Positions 49,139 to 58,033 of a DNA stretch of 64,000 bases are shown one piece after another. The stretch's first letter is position 1; each line of letters starts with the position of its first letter. Location: positions 55,988 through 119,987 of the forward strand of contig CALXSE010000005.1 in the NCBI GenBank assembly GCA_944391085.1, written 5' to 3'. The translations under genes were made by a program, and so were the position numbers. Under the pieces are notes generated by a model. The model worked only from the letters and a program-made list of their open reading frames with translations, did not search any database and was not told the origin of the DNA. The stretch comes from an uncultured Kiritimatiellota bacterium (GTDB lineage Bacteria > Verrucomicrobiota > Kiritimatiellia > RFP12 > DVOR01).

Positions 49139-49912
49139 TTACCAGACGATTTCCCGGGCCTCGAAGACGGGCCCGTCCACGCAGACGCGGGCGAGCGTTT
49201 CCGAGCCGTCCGGCCGGCGGGTCTTCTGGACGCAGGCCAGGCAGGCGCCCACGCCGCAGACCATGTGCTTGTCGAGCGAGAGCCAGCCTTTGACGCCGGC
49301 GGCGATGGCGCGCTCGCCCACGGCGCGGAGCATCCCGTCGGGCCCGCAGGCGTAGAGTTCGGCCCGGGGCTTGGCGGCGAGGGCGTCGTCGAGCGGCGCG
49401 GTGACGAGCCCGGGCGTGCCGAGGGAACCATCCTGCGTGGCGACGCGGACGTCCCACCCGGCCTCGGCGAAGCGATCGGTCTCAAGGATGTCCGCGGCGG
49501 TGCGCCCGCCCACGAAGAGGACGCCTTTGCGCGGCAGGCGCGAGGCCAGGAACCAGAGCGGCGCCACGCCGTAGCCGCCGCCGACGAGGAAGGGCGTGCC
49601 GGCGGGGTCGAGCGGGAAGGGGCGGCCGATGGGGCCCAGGACGGGCAGGGCCGTGCCCACGGGGAGCGCTGCGAGGCGGCGCGTGCCGAGGCCGACGGTT
49701 TTGTAGAGGATGTGGAGGCGGCCGGTCTCGGGCTCGGCGTCGTAGATGCTGAAGGGGCGGCGCAGGCGCGCGGGGTCGAGCGAGGGCACGCGGACGTGCA
49801 CGAATTGTCCGGGCTTGGCCTCGGCGGCGATGGCCGGGGCGGCGAGGGTCAGGACCTGATAGCCTTGGGCGAGGGGGCGGATGGCGAGGATGCGGGCGGT
49901 TTCGTCAGTCAT
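49139..49912 (-). CDS. pyrK: Dihydroorotate dehydrogenase electron-transfer subunit-like protein
   Basis: A 257-aa FAD and 2Fe-2S oxidoreductase. The FAD site is RRPFSIYD (about residues 51-58), the NAD-binding part is GGGYGVAPLWFLA, and the C-terminal 2Fe-2S ligands are CGVGACLAC plus a later C in RVCVDGP. This layout is that of PyrK, which passes electrons from dihydroorotate dehydrogenase B to NAD+. No pyrD is in the window, so a PyrK paralogue serving another enzyme is possible. It overlaps the kinase gene stop by 8 nt and lies inside the five-gene operon. Confidence 0.88.
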   Translation of the reverse strand: MTDETARILAIRPLAQGYQVLTLAAPAIAAEAKPGQFVHVRVPSLDPARLRRPFSIYDAEPETGRLHILYKTVGLGTRRLAALPVGTALPVLGPIGRPFPLDPAGTPFLVGGGYGVAPLWFLASRLPRKGVLFVGGRTAADILETDRFAEAGWDVRVATQDGSLGTPGLVTAPLDDALAAKPRAELYACGPDGMLRAVGERAIAAGVKGWLSLDKHMVCGVGACLACVQKTRRPDGSETLARVCVDGPVFEAREIVW

Positions 49913-52900
49913 GGGGGGCCTCCGGGGAAATCGGCGGAGTGGGGGCGGCGGCCGTGGGCGCGGGTCCCGGCGCGAGGGTGAGGAAGGCTTCGTCGTAACC
50001 CTCGTCGTCCACGGGTTGCCCGGGGGTCGGCGCCGTGGGCGGGGGCTGGGGGCGTCGCGCGGGCGCGGCGTGGGGGTGCGCGACGTTTTGGTAGGCGCGG
50101 CTTTGGCGGATGTCGCGGAGCTCCTGGTTGACGACGGAGGCGGCGGCGAACTCGCCGGCCTTGGTCAGCTCGGTCTGGCGTTTTTCCAGGTCGGCGAGAT
50201 AGGCCTCGAAGACGGCGGCCTTGGCGGTGTCGCGCGCGCCCAGGACGGACTGGAGGCGCTGGAGGAAGGTGGCCTGCGTTTGGCGCAGCCCGTCCGGGAA
50301 GTCCACGACGTCGGCGGGCTCCAGGGACTTTTGCTCATCGAAGCGGGAGAGCTCGATGGCGACGGCCTCGAGGGCGTTGAAGTTGCCCGACTGCTGGAAG
50401 TCCCGCAGGAGGGTGCGGAGGGCGTCGCCATACTGCGCGGGCCAGTCCCCGAGGGTCTGCTGGGCCTTGTCGTTGAGGGCGCGCAGGTCTTGGCGGAGCT
50501 TCTCGCGGCTGTCGCGGATCTCGGCGCGGAGGCGTTCGGTCTCGGCCATGGAGGCCTCGTCGCCGAGGAAGAGGTCGTTCGGCGAGTTCTTCAGGAGTGC
50601 CCGGGCGTCCTCCACGGCGGGGAGGCCGAGGAGGCGCTTGACCTCCTCCTGGACGGCCTCGGCCTTGCCGAGCTCCCCGCGCTGGGTGTAGGTCTTGCTG
50701 GCCGCCTCGAGGCGCTCGCGGTAGTTGTGCGCGGCGATGCGGACCTGGCGGGCGGAGAGGAGGCGCTGTTCGTCGCGGCGGCGGGCCATGTGGCGCTTGA
50801 GGGTGGCCAGCGCGGGCGTGTCCGTGGCGACGACGCTCAGGTCGTTGGTCTTCGTGTAGGCGTCGATGGCCGCGATGGCGGCCTTGACGCCTTCGTAGAG
50901 GCCTTCCTTCTGCGATTTGTCCCGGTAATCGGTGAGGTCGCGCCAGTATTCGGAGAGGAGGACGTCGTCCTGGGCGGTGCGGCGGTCCGCGATTTCCTTG
51001 AGCGCGGCGTCGAAGGCGTCCCGCTCCTTGTCCAAGTCGTCCGGCAGGTGCGGGCGCGAGGGCATGGGGGGCGCGGCCTTGGCCACGGCGTCCCGGCCGG
51101 GGAAGTAGTCGGCGGTCGGCCGCCCGCCGCAGAGCCTGGCGTAGCCGTCGAGGAGCGTGTCGAGGCCGGGCAGGCCGGCGAGGGCGCGGACGGGGGCGTA
51201 GAAGGCGCTCCCGCCTTCGCCGAAGGCGCCGCCCGCGAGGCGCGCGGCCCAGGGCAGGGAGAGGAGGTAGAACGCGGCGGCGGCGACGACGGCGCCCGCC
51301 CAGGCGGCGCGGCGCAGGCGGCGGCCGTGGGCCTCGACGCGGGCGCGGACGTCTTGGTATTCGGGCACGTTGCCGTATCTTGGCGCGAGGTTGGCGGCGA
51401 GGCGGCGGGCGGTGCGCCAATCGCGGCGGCGGATGCATTGGCGGATGCGCACGAGATCGCGGGCCAGGATTTTGGCGGGGATGTCGCGGAGCTCCTCCTC
51501 GTAGACCATGGCGTCTTCGTTGAGGGTGCGGAACTCCTCGATGAAGGCCTGGGCGCGCTCGTAGTTTTCGGCCTTGAGCTCGTTGGGGATGAGCGCGGCG
51601 AGGCGGTTGCGGCGGGCGACCTTGCGCTCGGCCTCCTCGACGCGGGCGTGGGCGTCCGCGAGCAGCTTGCGGCCGGTGGGGCCGGCGGGGTCGAAGCCGT
51701 GGAGCCTGCCGGCGATGGTGGCGATGCGTTCGAAGTGGCGCTCGTCCCAGGCCTGGTCCATCAGCTTGACGATGGAGGCCACGTGCTCGTACATCCGGCA
51801 GTCCGCGCCGCAGTTGGGGCAGTATTGCTGGCCCACGAAGGTCTCCGCGCCGCATTCCAGGCATCGCTCGCTGCCGTCCCAGCCGCATTCGGCGCAGAAC
51901 TTGGTGGAGATGGGGTTGACGGCGTCGCACCATTTGCAGCGCCAGGTGGTCTTGATGGTGGGGGCGACGGCGCGGCCGTGGCTGGCGGCCTCGGAGAGGG
52001 CGTCGACGAAGTCCTGCGCCGTGCGGTAGCGTTGCTCGCGGACGGTCTCGAGGCTGCGGCGCATGACGTCGCGCAGGAAGGCGGGCACGTCCTGCTCGCG
52101 GTAGTAACGCGGGTTGCGCCCGGTGAGCAGGAAGTAGAGGATGGCGCCGAGCGAGTAGATGTCCGCGCGCACGTCGCTGGACGAGGCGTCCTGCTCGAGC
52201 TCGGGCGCGGAGTAGCCCAGGCTGATGAGCTTTTCCCCGGGGACGGTAAGCTCGGCCACCTGGGTGCGGCCTTCCTGCGGGGCGATGCGCGCCAGGCCGA
52301 AGTCGACGAGCTTGGGCTCGCCGGTGGGGTCGAGGAGGATGTTCGCGGGCTTGAGGTCGCGGTGGATGACGCCGCAGCTGTGGGCGTAGACCATCGTGCG
52401 GGCGATCTTGAGGATCATCGCCACGGCCTCGTCGGCGGTCATGGGGCCGTGGCGGCCGATGAATTGCTCGAGGGTGAGGTTTTTGGGCGGCGGCGCGTCC
52501 TGGCCGGCGGGGACAGTCTCGGTCTGCGCGGGGCCGGAGACGTATTCCATGATGATGTAGGGGCCCAGCGCGTCCTCGCCCAGCGCGTAGATGTGGACGA
52601 TATAGGCGTGGTTGAGCGCCGCCACGGCGCGGGCCTCCTGGAGGAAGCGCTGGCGCAGCACGGGGTCGGCGAGGGCCTTTTCGTTCAGGCGCTTGATGGC
52701 CACGTAGCGGCCCAGGCGGCGGTCGCGCGCCAGGTAAACCACGCCCATGCCGCCGTCGCCGACCTTCCCGCAGATGGTGTAGTCGGCCATCGGGCCGGCG
52801 CCGGGCTGGGCGGCGGCGGGCTCCTCGCCGGGGCGGATGACCTCGGTGCGGTTGGGGTCGAGCACGACGGTCTTTTCGTCTGCGGAGTTCGCCTCGGGCG

Positions 52901-52934
52901 CTTTTGGCTCGGGCGGCGGGGTCGCGTCGGGCAT
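49905..52934 (-). CDS. Membrane Ser/Thr protein kinase with zinc ribbons and coiled-coil C-terminus
   Basis: A 1009-aa Hanks-type kinase. The glycine loop is GDGGMGVVY (residues 59-67), the ATP lysine K81, the catalytic loop HRDLKPAN (191-198) and DFG at 211-213. Two zinc ribbons (CKWC...CAEC, about 333-350; CLEC...CPNC, about 358-375) follow the kinase domain. One membrane helix lies at about 543-563, then a long helical, Glu/Arg-rich region and a Pro/Ala-rich tail. All catalytic residues are present, so it should be active. The zinc ribbons should be on the cytoplasmic side with the kinase. It is 15 nt downstream of the EboB-like gene in one operon. Confidence 0.92.
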   Translation of the reverse strand: MPDATPPPEPKAPEANSADEKTVVLDPNRTEVIRPGEEPAAAQPGAGPMADYTICGKVGDGGMGVVYLARDRRLGRYVAIKRLNEKALADPVLRQRFLQEARAVAALNHAYIVHIYALGEDALGPYIIMEYVSGPAQTETVPAGQDAPPPKNLTLEQFIGRHGPMTADEAVAMILKIARTMVYAHSCGVIHRDLKPANILLDPTGEPKLVDFGLARIAPQEGRTQVAELTVPGEKLISLGYSAPELEQDASSSDVRADIYSLGAILYFLLTGRNPRYYREQDVPAFLRDVMRRSLETVREQRYRTAQDFVDALSEAASHGRAVAPTIKTTWRCKWCDAVNPISTKFCAECGWDGSERCLECGAETFVGQQYCPNCGADCRMYEHVASIVKLMDQAWDERHFERIATIAGRLHGFDPAGPTGRKLLADAHARVEEAERKVARRNRLAALIPNELKAENYERAQAFIEEFRTLNEDAMVYEEELRDIPAKILARDLVRIRQCIRRRDWRTARRLAANLAPRYGNVPEYQDVRARVEAHGRRLRRAAWAGAVVAAAAFYLLSLPWAARLAGGAFGEGGSAFYAPVRALAGLPGLDTLLDGYARLCGGRPTADYFPGRDAVAKAAPPMPSRPHLPDDLDKERDAFDAALKEIADRRTAQDDVLLSEYWRDLTDYRDKSQKEGLYEGVKAAIAAIDAYTKTNDLSVVATDTPALATLKRHMARRRDEQRLLSARQVRIAAHNYRERLEAASKTYTQRGELGKAEAVQEEVKRLLGLPAVEDARALLKNSPNDLFLGDEASMAETERLRAEIRDSREKLRQDLRALNDKAQQTLGDWPAQYGDALRTLLRDFQQSGNFNALEAVAIELSRFDEQKSLEPADVVDFPDGLRQTQATFLQRLQSVLGARDTAKAAVFEAYLADLEKRQTELTKAGEFAAASVVNQELRDIRQSRAYQNVAHPHAAPARRPQPPPTAPTPGQPVDDEGYDEAFLTLAPGPAPTAAAPTPPISPEAPHD

Positions 52935-52949
52935 GGTTCGCTCTCCGGG

Positions 52950-53795
52950 TCAGGGCTGGCGCTGGTAGGTGGCCGGATCCTGCGGCACGATGCCGAAGTC
53001 CGGCTTCCAATGGGGCGAGGCGGCGTAGAAGGCCATAGGGGTGTTGTGGGTGATGTCCTCGATGACCTGCTCGCCGAAGCCGTCCTGGCGCAGGCGCGCC
53101 ACCACCTTGACGAGCGAGAGCGGGTCGCTGATGCCCCAGTCGGCCGAGCCGTTGACGATGACGCGCGTGTGGCCGTGCGCCTTGATCATCGCGCTCACGC
53201 GCTCGGGGGAGAGCTTGGAGTAGGGATAGACGGTCATGCCGGCGTAGCAGCCGCTTTCCAGCGCCAGGCCGATGGTCTCCTCCACGTTGTGGTCGATGTC
53301 GATGCGCTCGCGCGTCAGCCCTTCGGCCTTGATGATTTCCAGGACGCGCCGGATGCCTTTGAGCTTGTTGAAGTGGGGCAGGTGCAGCACCACCGGCATC
53401 TTGCGCTCCTCCGCCAGGCGCAGCTGGCGCACCAGGGCGTGCTCCTCGTTCTCGGTGATGTTGTTGAAGCCGATCTCCCCGAGCGCCACGCACCGTGGGT
53501 GGTCCAGGTACTCGCCCATCCCGTCGATCACCTCGTCGGCCAGGCGGCGGTCCTCCGCCTCCTTCGGGTTCATGCCGATGGCGCTCCAATGATCGATGCC
53601 ATACCGCGCCGCGCGCGTGTGCTCGAACTCCAGCGACAGGCGGAAATAATCGAAGAAAGACCCTGCGTAGCGGCGGTTCTCGCCCAGCCAGAACGAAGGT
53701 TCCACGCACACGCGGATGCCGTTCTTGTGCATGGCCATGTAATCGTCCGTCGTTCGCGCGATCATATGGATATGCGGCTCAATGATCGGTTTCAT
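52950..53795 (-). CDS. TatD-family metal-dependent hydrolase, EboB-like
   Basis: A 281-aa TIM-barrel hydrolase. The start is ATG 53795 with AAGGAGG 6 nt upstream; a start nine codons earlier would bury that site. Metal ligands are H8-x-H10 (EPHIHM), E107 (ALGEIGFN) and histidines near 138-141 (HLPH), with DHN further on. The pattern RTTDDYMAM, VEPSFWLG, NPKEA and GSADWGISDPL matches, from memory, the EboB group of the ebo cluster rather than ordinary TatD nucleases. It is the first gene of a five-gene operon that ends with an EboC-like prenyltransferase. Confidence 0.82.
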   Translation of the reverse strand: MKPIIEPHIHMIARTTDDYMAMHKNGIRVCVEPSFWLGENRRYAGSFFDYFRLSLEFEHTRAARYGIDHWSAIGMNPKEAEDRRLADEVIDGMGEYLDHPRCVALGEIGFNNITENEEHALVRQLRLAEERKMPVVLHLPHFNKLKGIRRVLEIIKAEGLTRERIDIDHNVEETIGLALESGCYAGMTVYPYSKLSPERVSAMIKAHGHTRVIVNGSADWGISDPLSLVKVVARLRQDGFGEQVIEDITHNTPMAFYAASPHWKPDFGIVPQDPATYQRQP

Positions 53796-53820
53796 GCAAA
53801 ACCTCCTTGCAAACGTCCCC

Positions 53821-53831
53821 ATTCTACCACA
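53821..53831 (-). promoter_or_regulatory. Extended -10 promoter of the EboB/kinase operon
   Basis: TGTGG-TAGAAT, the same 11-mer as at the rluB-like gene. The start is expected near 53814 with a short leader containing AAGGAGG. Confidence 0.55.
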
Positions 53832-53920
53832 TTCCGCCTGTTCCGGCGCCCTTGCCGCCCCGTCCGGGCATGGCGGGCGTTTCCCGAATGGCGCCCCGTG
53901 GCCGGGGCCGTGGGAGGGAA

Positions 53921-53931
53921 TGTGATATAAT
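53921..53931 (+). promoter_or_regulatory. Extended -10 promoter of the AsmA-polA operon
   Basis: TGTGA-TATAAT, with a perfect -10 but no clear -35. GGAAGGAG follows as ribosome binding site. Confidence 0.55.
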
Positions 53932-53950
53932 AAAAGGAAGGAGTGCGCGC

Positions 53951-56900
53951 ATGGACTTCACGGAACCGGTGAACGAACGGAAGCTGAACCCGCCGAGGGG
54001 CGCTTGGTTGAGATGGCTGGCGTTGGGGCTCGCCGCCCTGGTCGCCGTGGTGGCGGCATTGGCGGCGCTCGCGCCGACGTTGCTTTCCCTGGGCCCCGTG
54101 CGCGCGCTGGCGGTGGCGCAGGCAAACAAGGCCATCGCCCCGGCGAGGATCGAGGTCGCCGACTGGTCGTTCTCATGGTTCGGGGGGCAGTCCCTTGAAG
54201 GGCTGGCCTACCATGACGCGCGGCGGGGCGTCGAGGCCACGGTCGAGGCCGTGCGCCTCTCGTCGTTCTGGGAGCTGCTGCCCCTCGGCAAGATGACGGT
54301 GGAGGCGGAGGTGCTCTCGCCGCACGTGGCCTACGCGCCGCCCCCGTCCCCGGAGCCGTGCCCCGGGCTTCCCGCCGAAAGTGCGCCTGCCTACGCGCCA
54401 GCGCCCTCCGCGCCTCCTGCCGCGCCGGCCCCCGCCCGGGAGGCCGAGCCTTTCACGTTGCCGGATTTGGACATCTCCGTGCGCCTCGCCGTCAGGAACG
54501 CGAGCCTTGTCGTTGAGGGGTTGCCCGCGCCGTTGCTGACGGGGGTGGACGCGGAGCTGACCATGCTCTCGCTCGACGGGGACATCGCCGCCGCCCTGGG
54601 CGGGAAGGCGTTGGATCTGGCCTTCGAGGCCGCCGCGCGGACCCCTTCCGCGCGGGCGCTCCTCGCCGCGCAGGCCCCGGCGGACTTCCTGCGCGAGCTT
54701 TCCCTCAAGGCCGATTCCCCCTGGTTGAGCGTGACCCTCGGCGCGTCCGGCGCGGCGGGCCTTCCCTGGCCAGAGGCCACCTTTGGGGCGACGGTCGATG
54801 GCCCCAAGGCGCTGGCCTTTGCCCAAACGCTCGGCGTGACGCCCGCGGGGCTGGCAATTCCCTCCGGCGCGGTTTCGCTCGAGGCCGCTCTCGGCAACGC
54901 CCCGTCGGGCCTGGCGCGGGTCTCTGCGGACGTCTCCACGCGCGGGTTGGCGGTGGTCGTCGGCGGGAAGCGGGTCGAGGCGAACCCGAAGGCGGCGGTT
55001 GAGGCGGAGGTGGATCCCGCGAATTGGGCGGCTTCCAAGATTGCAAAGCTCTCGGTGGACTTCCCGGGCGTGCTGGCCTCCGGGCAGGGCGGGCTGGAGG
55101 CCGGGAGGCTCGCGGTCCGCGTGGAGACCGCGCCGCTCCTGGAGGTCTTGCGGCCCTTCCTCGGCGAGTCGCCTTTGCCCGGGCCGTTCGTCCTGGACGT
55201 GGGGGCGCAGGCCCGGAAGGGTGCGCTCTCGGCCACGGCGGCGCTTGCCTCGGGGCAGGCCTCGCTCGCGGAAGCCTCGCTGGAGGCCGCGGACATCGAC
55301 GTCGCCGCGCGGCGCGTCGGCTCCCTGCGGCTTGGGGCGAAGGCCGATTTGGCCGCCGCGGCGAAGGCGCTGGCCCTCGAGGTCCCGGCGGTCACGTCCG
55401 GCACGGCGACCCTGGAGGCGACGGCGAACGGTACGCCCACGCGGCTCGCCGCGCAGGTCAAGGCCGCCGTGCGGGACGTGTCGGTCTCCGCGCCCGACTT
55501 CCAAATCGTGGAGAAGGAGGCGCCGTTGGCGGAGCTGGCCTTTGCCGCGACGTATGACGGTGCGGCGCTGGGCTTGCGCGGCCTGACGCTCAAGACGCCC
55601 GTCCTCTCCCTTCAGGGGCAGGCCGATTGCGCGCTCGGCCTGCCGCCCGGGCGCATGGTCTCCGCGGCGCTTGCGGGGCGGGCCGACCCCGCCTACGCGC
55701 TGGCGCATTGGCTTGCGCCTGGGCGGCGCGCGGCGCTGCCGGGGGTGGAGGGGACGGTCGACTTTGCCGTCAGGGCCGCGCCGGAGGCGGATGCCTTCAC
55801 CCCGCGCCTGTCGCTCGACCTTTCCGCGCCGGCCTTCAAGGTGGCCTTCCCGGGGATTGTGCCCCTCGACGTGCCCTTCGAGGTCGGCGCGCAGGCCGTC
55901 GGGCGGGGAGAGGCCTTCGCGCTGGAGCGCCTCGCGGCGAAGACGCCGTACGTGGCCTTTGACGCGGCCGGGAGCTTCTCGCCCGCCACGGGCGTCGCGG
56001 CACTCTCGGGCGAGCTGACGCCGGATTTCGACGCCCTTTGGGCGCTGCCCTTCTTCGACGCGGCGCGGGAGCTGGGGATCGCCGTCTCCGGGCGGAACGC
56101 GCGGCCCTTCTCCTTCGAGGGGCCCGTGACGCTCGGCGCGGCGGGCATCCTCAACGAGGGCAAGGCCAGGGCCGCGGTGGCCTTTGACCGCGTGACGCTC
56201 CCGGGGCTGGACGTCCCGCGCGGCGAGGCCACGGTGACGCTGGGCGGGGCGGAGGTCGCGCTCGACGCCGACGTTTCCGTAAACGGGGGCACGCTTGGGC
56301 TTTGCCCGCGGGTCTCCGTGGCCGCGCCGCCCTACGTGCTCACGATCCCCGAGGGCGCGTACATCCTCAAGGACGTCGGCGTGACGCAGGCGCTGTTCGA
56401 TGCGGGACTTGGCGTCGTCAGCCCCCTGCTCAAGGGCGCGGCCACGCCCTCGGGGACGATCGACCTGCGGTGCGACGCGCTGCGCGTGCCGTTGGGCGGC
56501 CCTGAGGCGCTCGCCGAGGCCGAGGCGGGGATGACGCTCCTCACCCATGGCCTCACGCTTGAGCCGAACGCCTTGGTGCGCTCGGTGCTGACGGCGGCGG
56601 GGCGTTCCGGCAAGGTCGCCGCGCTGCCGGATCAGGAGGTGGCGTTCCGCCTTGACGGCGGCGTGCTGGCCGGCGACCCCATCGAGATGGACGTCGGCCC
56701 CGTGACCGTGCGCTGCGAGGGACGGACGGATCTGTCCACGCGCCGGCTTGACTACACGCTTACCGTCCCCCTCGCGGAGTTGCTTGGGGATCGGCTTGGC
56801 CCGGACGCGGAGGTGCGCCTGCCCATCGGCGGCACCATCGACCGGCCCCGCATCGAGACGCGCGCGCTGGCCGAGGCCGTCGCGGAGGCCGCGCGGGAGG

Positions 56901-57055
56901 CGGCGGTGAAGCGTGCCTCGGACGAGCTTGCCGACAGGCTGAGGGAGCGCCTCGAGAAACAGGACGCGAAAGGGAAGGACGACCCCGAGGAGAAGGTCAA
57001 GCGCCAAGCCATCGAGGGTGGCCTCAGGGCCCTGAAAGGCCTCCTGGGGGAGTGA
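53951..57055 (+). CDS. AsmA/DUF748-like envelope protein
   Basis: A 1034-aa protein. The start is ATG 53951 with GGAAGGAG 7 nt upstream. One N-terminal membrane helix (about residues 22-46) is followed by about 950 residues of repetitive beta-rich sequence rich in Ala, Val and Leu. The C-terminus has VRLPIGGTIDRPRIETRAL and then a charged helix, as in AsmA-family proteins. Such proteins span the periplasm and are thought to move or organise lipids between membranes. This supports a diderm host. It is the first gene of a five-gene operon ending with polA and an HD protein. Confidence 0.75.
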   Translation: MDFTEPVNERKLNPPRGAWLRWLALGLAALVAVVAALAALAPTLLSLGPVRALAVAQANKAIAPARIEVADWSFSWFGGQSLEGLAYHDARRGVEATVEAVRLSSFWELLPLGKMTVEAEVLSPHVAYAPPPSPEPCPGLPAESAPAYAPAPSAPPAAPAPAREAEPFTLPDLDISVRLAVRNASLVVEGLPAPLLTGVDAELTMLSLDGDIAAALGGKALDLAFEAAARTPSARALLAAQAPADFLRELSLKADSPWLSVTLGASGAAGLPWPEATFGATVDGPKALAFAQTLGVTPAGLAIPSGAVSLEAALGNAPSGLARVSADVSTRGLAVVVGGKRVEANPKAAVEAEVDPANWAASKIAKLSVDFPGVLASGQGGLEAGRLAVRVETAPLLEVLRPFLGESPLPGPFVLDVGAQARKGALSATAALASGQASLAEASLEAADIDVAARRVGSLRLGAKADLAAAAKALALEVPAVTSGTATLEATANGTPTRLAAQVKAAVRDVSVSAPDFQIVEKEAPLAELAFAATYDGAALGLRGLTLKTPVLSLQGQADCALGLPPGRMVSAALAGRADPAYALAHWLAPGRRAALPGVEGTVDFAVRAAPEADAFTPRLSLDLSAPAFKVAFPGIVPLDVPFEVGAQAVGRGEAFALERLAAKTPYVAFDAAGSFSPATGVAALSGELTPDFDALWALPFFDAARELGIAVSGRNARPFSFEGPVTLGAAGILNEGKARAAVAFDRVTLPGLDVPRGEATVTLGGAEVALDADVSVNGGTLGLCPRVSVAAPPYVLTIPEGAYILKDVGVTQALFDAGLGVVSPLLKGAATPSGTIDLRCDALRVPLGGPEALAEAEAGMTLLTHGLTLEPNALVRSVLTAAGRSGKVAALPDQEVAFRLDGGVLAGDPIEMDVGPVTVRCEGRTDLSTRRLDYTLTVPLAELLGDRLGPDAEVRLPIGGTIDRPRIETRALAEAVAEAAREAAVKRASDELADRLRERLEKQDAKGKDDPEEKVKRQAIEGGLRALKGLLGE

Positions 57056-57056
57056 G

Positions 57057-57641
57057 ATGGCGGATTGGCGGCTCAAACCCCGTGCCCAGCGCTGCGCCGC
57101 GTGCGGCGCGCCCTTCGCCCCCGAGTGCGTCGGCCATTCGGTGCTGATGCCCGCGGCGGACGGCGAAGGCCACGAGCGGCGTGACCTCTGCGCGGCCTGT
57201 TTCGCCGCGCTCGACGCGCGGGAGCGGGCGGCGGCTTCGGCCACGTGGGCCTTCGCGGTGCCCCGGGCCGCGCCGAGGCAGGCGCCTGAGGAGGCGCACA
57301 AAGCCTTGCCCGATGAGGTGCTGCGGGCGCTTGTGGGGCGGGCCGACCCGCGCGACGGCGCGGCGGCGTATGTGTTGGCGTTGCTGTTGGAGCGCGGGAA
57401 ACGGCTGGTCGAGCGGCAGGTCTCGCGCGACGCGGCGGGGCGGCGCGTCCATCTCTATGAGCTTCGGGGGACGGGCGAGCTGCTCGCCGTGGCGGAGCCC
57501 GCGTTGGATGCCGAGGCTCTGCCGGGAATCCAGCGGAGGGTGGCCGAGCTGCTGGCCTTCGGCGTGAGGCCACGGCCCTGCGTGAGGCGTGCCCGCCGTG
57601 CGCGGCGGCCGGTTTATCGGGTGAAAAGGAGGCGTGGATGA
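57057..57641 (+). CDS. Small protein with CxxC pairs, unknown function
   Basis: A 194-aa protein starting one base after the AsmA-like stop. Two CxxC pairs near the N-terminus (CAACGAPF and CAACF, about residues 13-52) suggest a single zinc site. The C-terminus is very basic (RRARRARRPVYRVKRRRG) and could bind nucleic acid. No family is recognised. The stop overlaps the next start as ATGA. Confidence 0.65.
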   Translation: MADWRLKPRAQRCAACGAPFAPECVGHSVLMPAADGEGHERRDLCAACFAALDARERAAASATWAFAVPRAAPRQAPEEAHKALPDEVLRALVGRADPRDGAAAYVLALLLERGKRLVERQVSRDAAGRRVHLYELRGTGELLAVAEPALDAEALPGIQRRVAELLAFGVRPRPCVRRARRARRPVYRVKRRRG

Positions 57642-58033
57642 GCGTGCGGATTGTGTTTTACGTGGTCGCGTTGGCTGTGGTGACGGCGTTGATTTGGCGG
57701 TGGAACCGGGGGGCGCAGGTGCGGCGCTTCCGCCAGGCCTATCCCGCGCCGAACCCCGCGTGGGGGGAGGCGGACGCGGACTTCCTGGGGACGTTCGAGG
57801 CGGCCTTCGCCCTGCGGCGCGGGATGGCGCGGAACCTGCCGCAGGAGGCCACGCCGATGGATGTTTACCTGGTGCTTTACCCCGAGCATTGCATCTATGA
57901 CGACAGCGAGCTGACGCGCCTTTTGGGCGCGCTCAGGCGGCGTTTCGGCGAGGCGGGGGAGGAGGAGCTGGCCCGGCCGCTCGGGGAGTTGGCCCGGCAG
58001 TGGCGCGCCGCGCCGGAAGGGAAGCGCGCGTGA
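57638..58033 (+). CDS. Small membrane-anchored protein, unknown function
   Basis: A 131-aa protein. One N-terminal membrane helix (about residues 4-22) is followed by a cytoplasmic helical domain that includes TPMDVYLVLYPEHCIYDDSEL. It overlaps the upstream gene (ATGA) and polA (TGATG), so it is translationally coupled to both. No family is recognised. Confidence 0.65.
   Translation: MSVRIVFYVVALAVVTALIWRWNRGAQVRRFRQAYPAPNPAWGEADADFLGTFEAAFALRRGMARNLPQEATPMDVYLVLYPEHCIYDDSELTRLLGALRRRFGEAGEEELARPLGELARQWRAAPEGKRA

Noticed and set aside
49881..53930. Long plus-strand open frame antisense to the kinase and EboB-like genes
   Set aside because: Mirror frame of GC-rich genes; no ribosome binding site and no domain signal.
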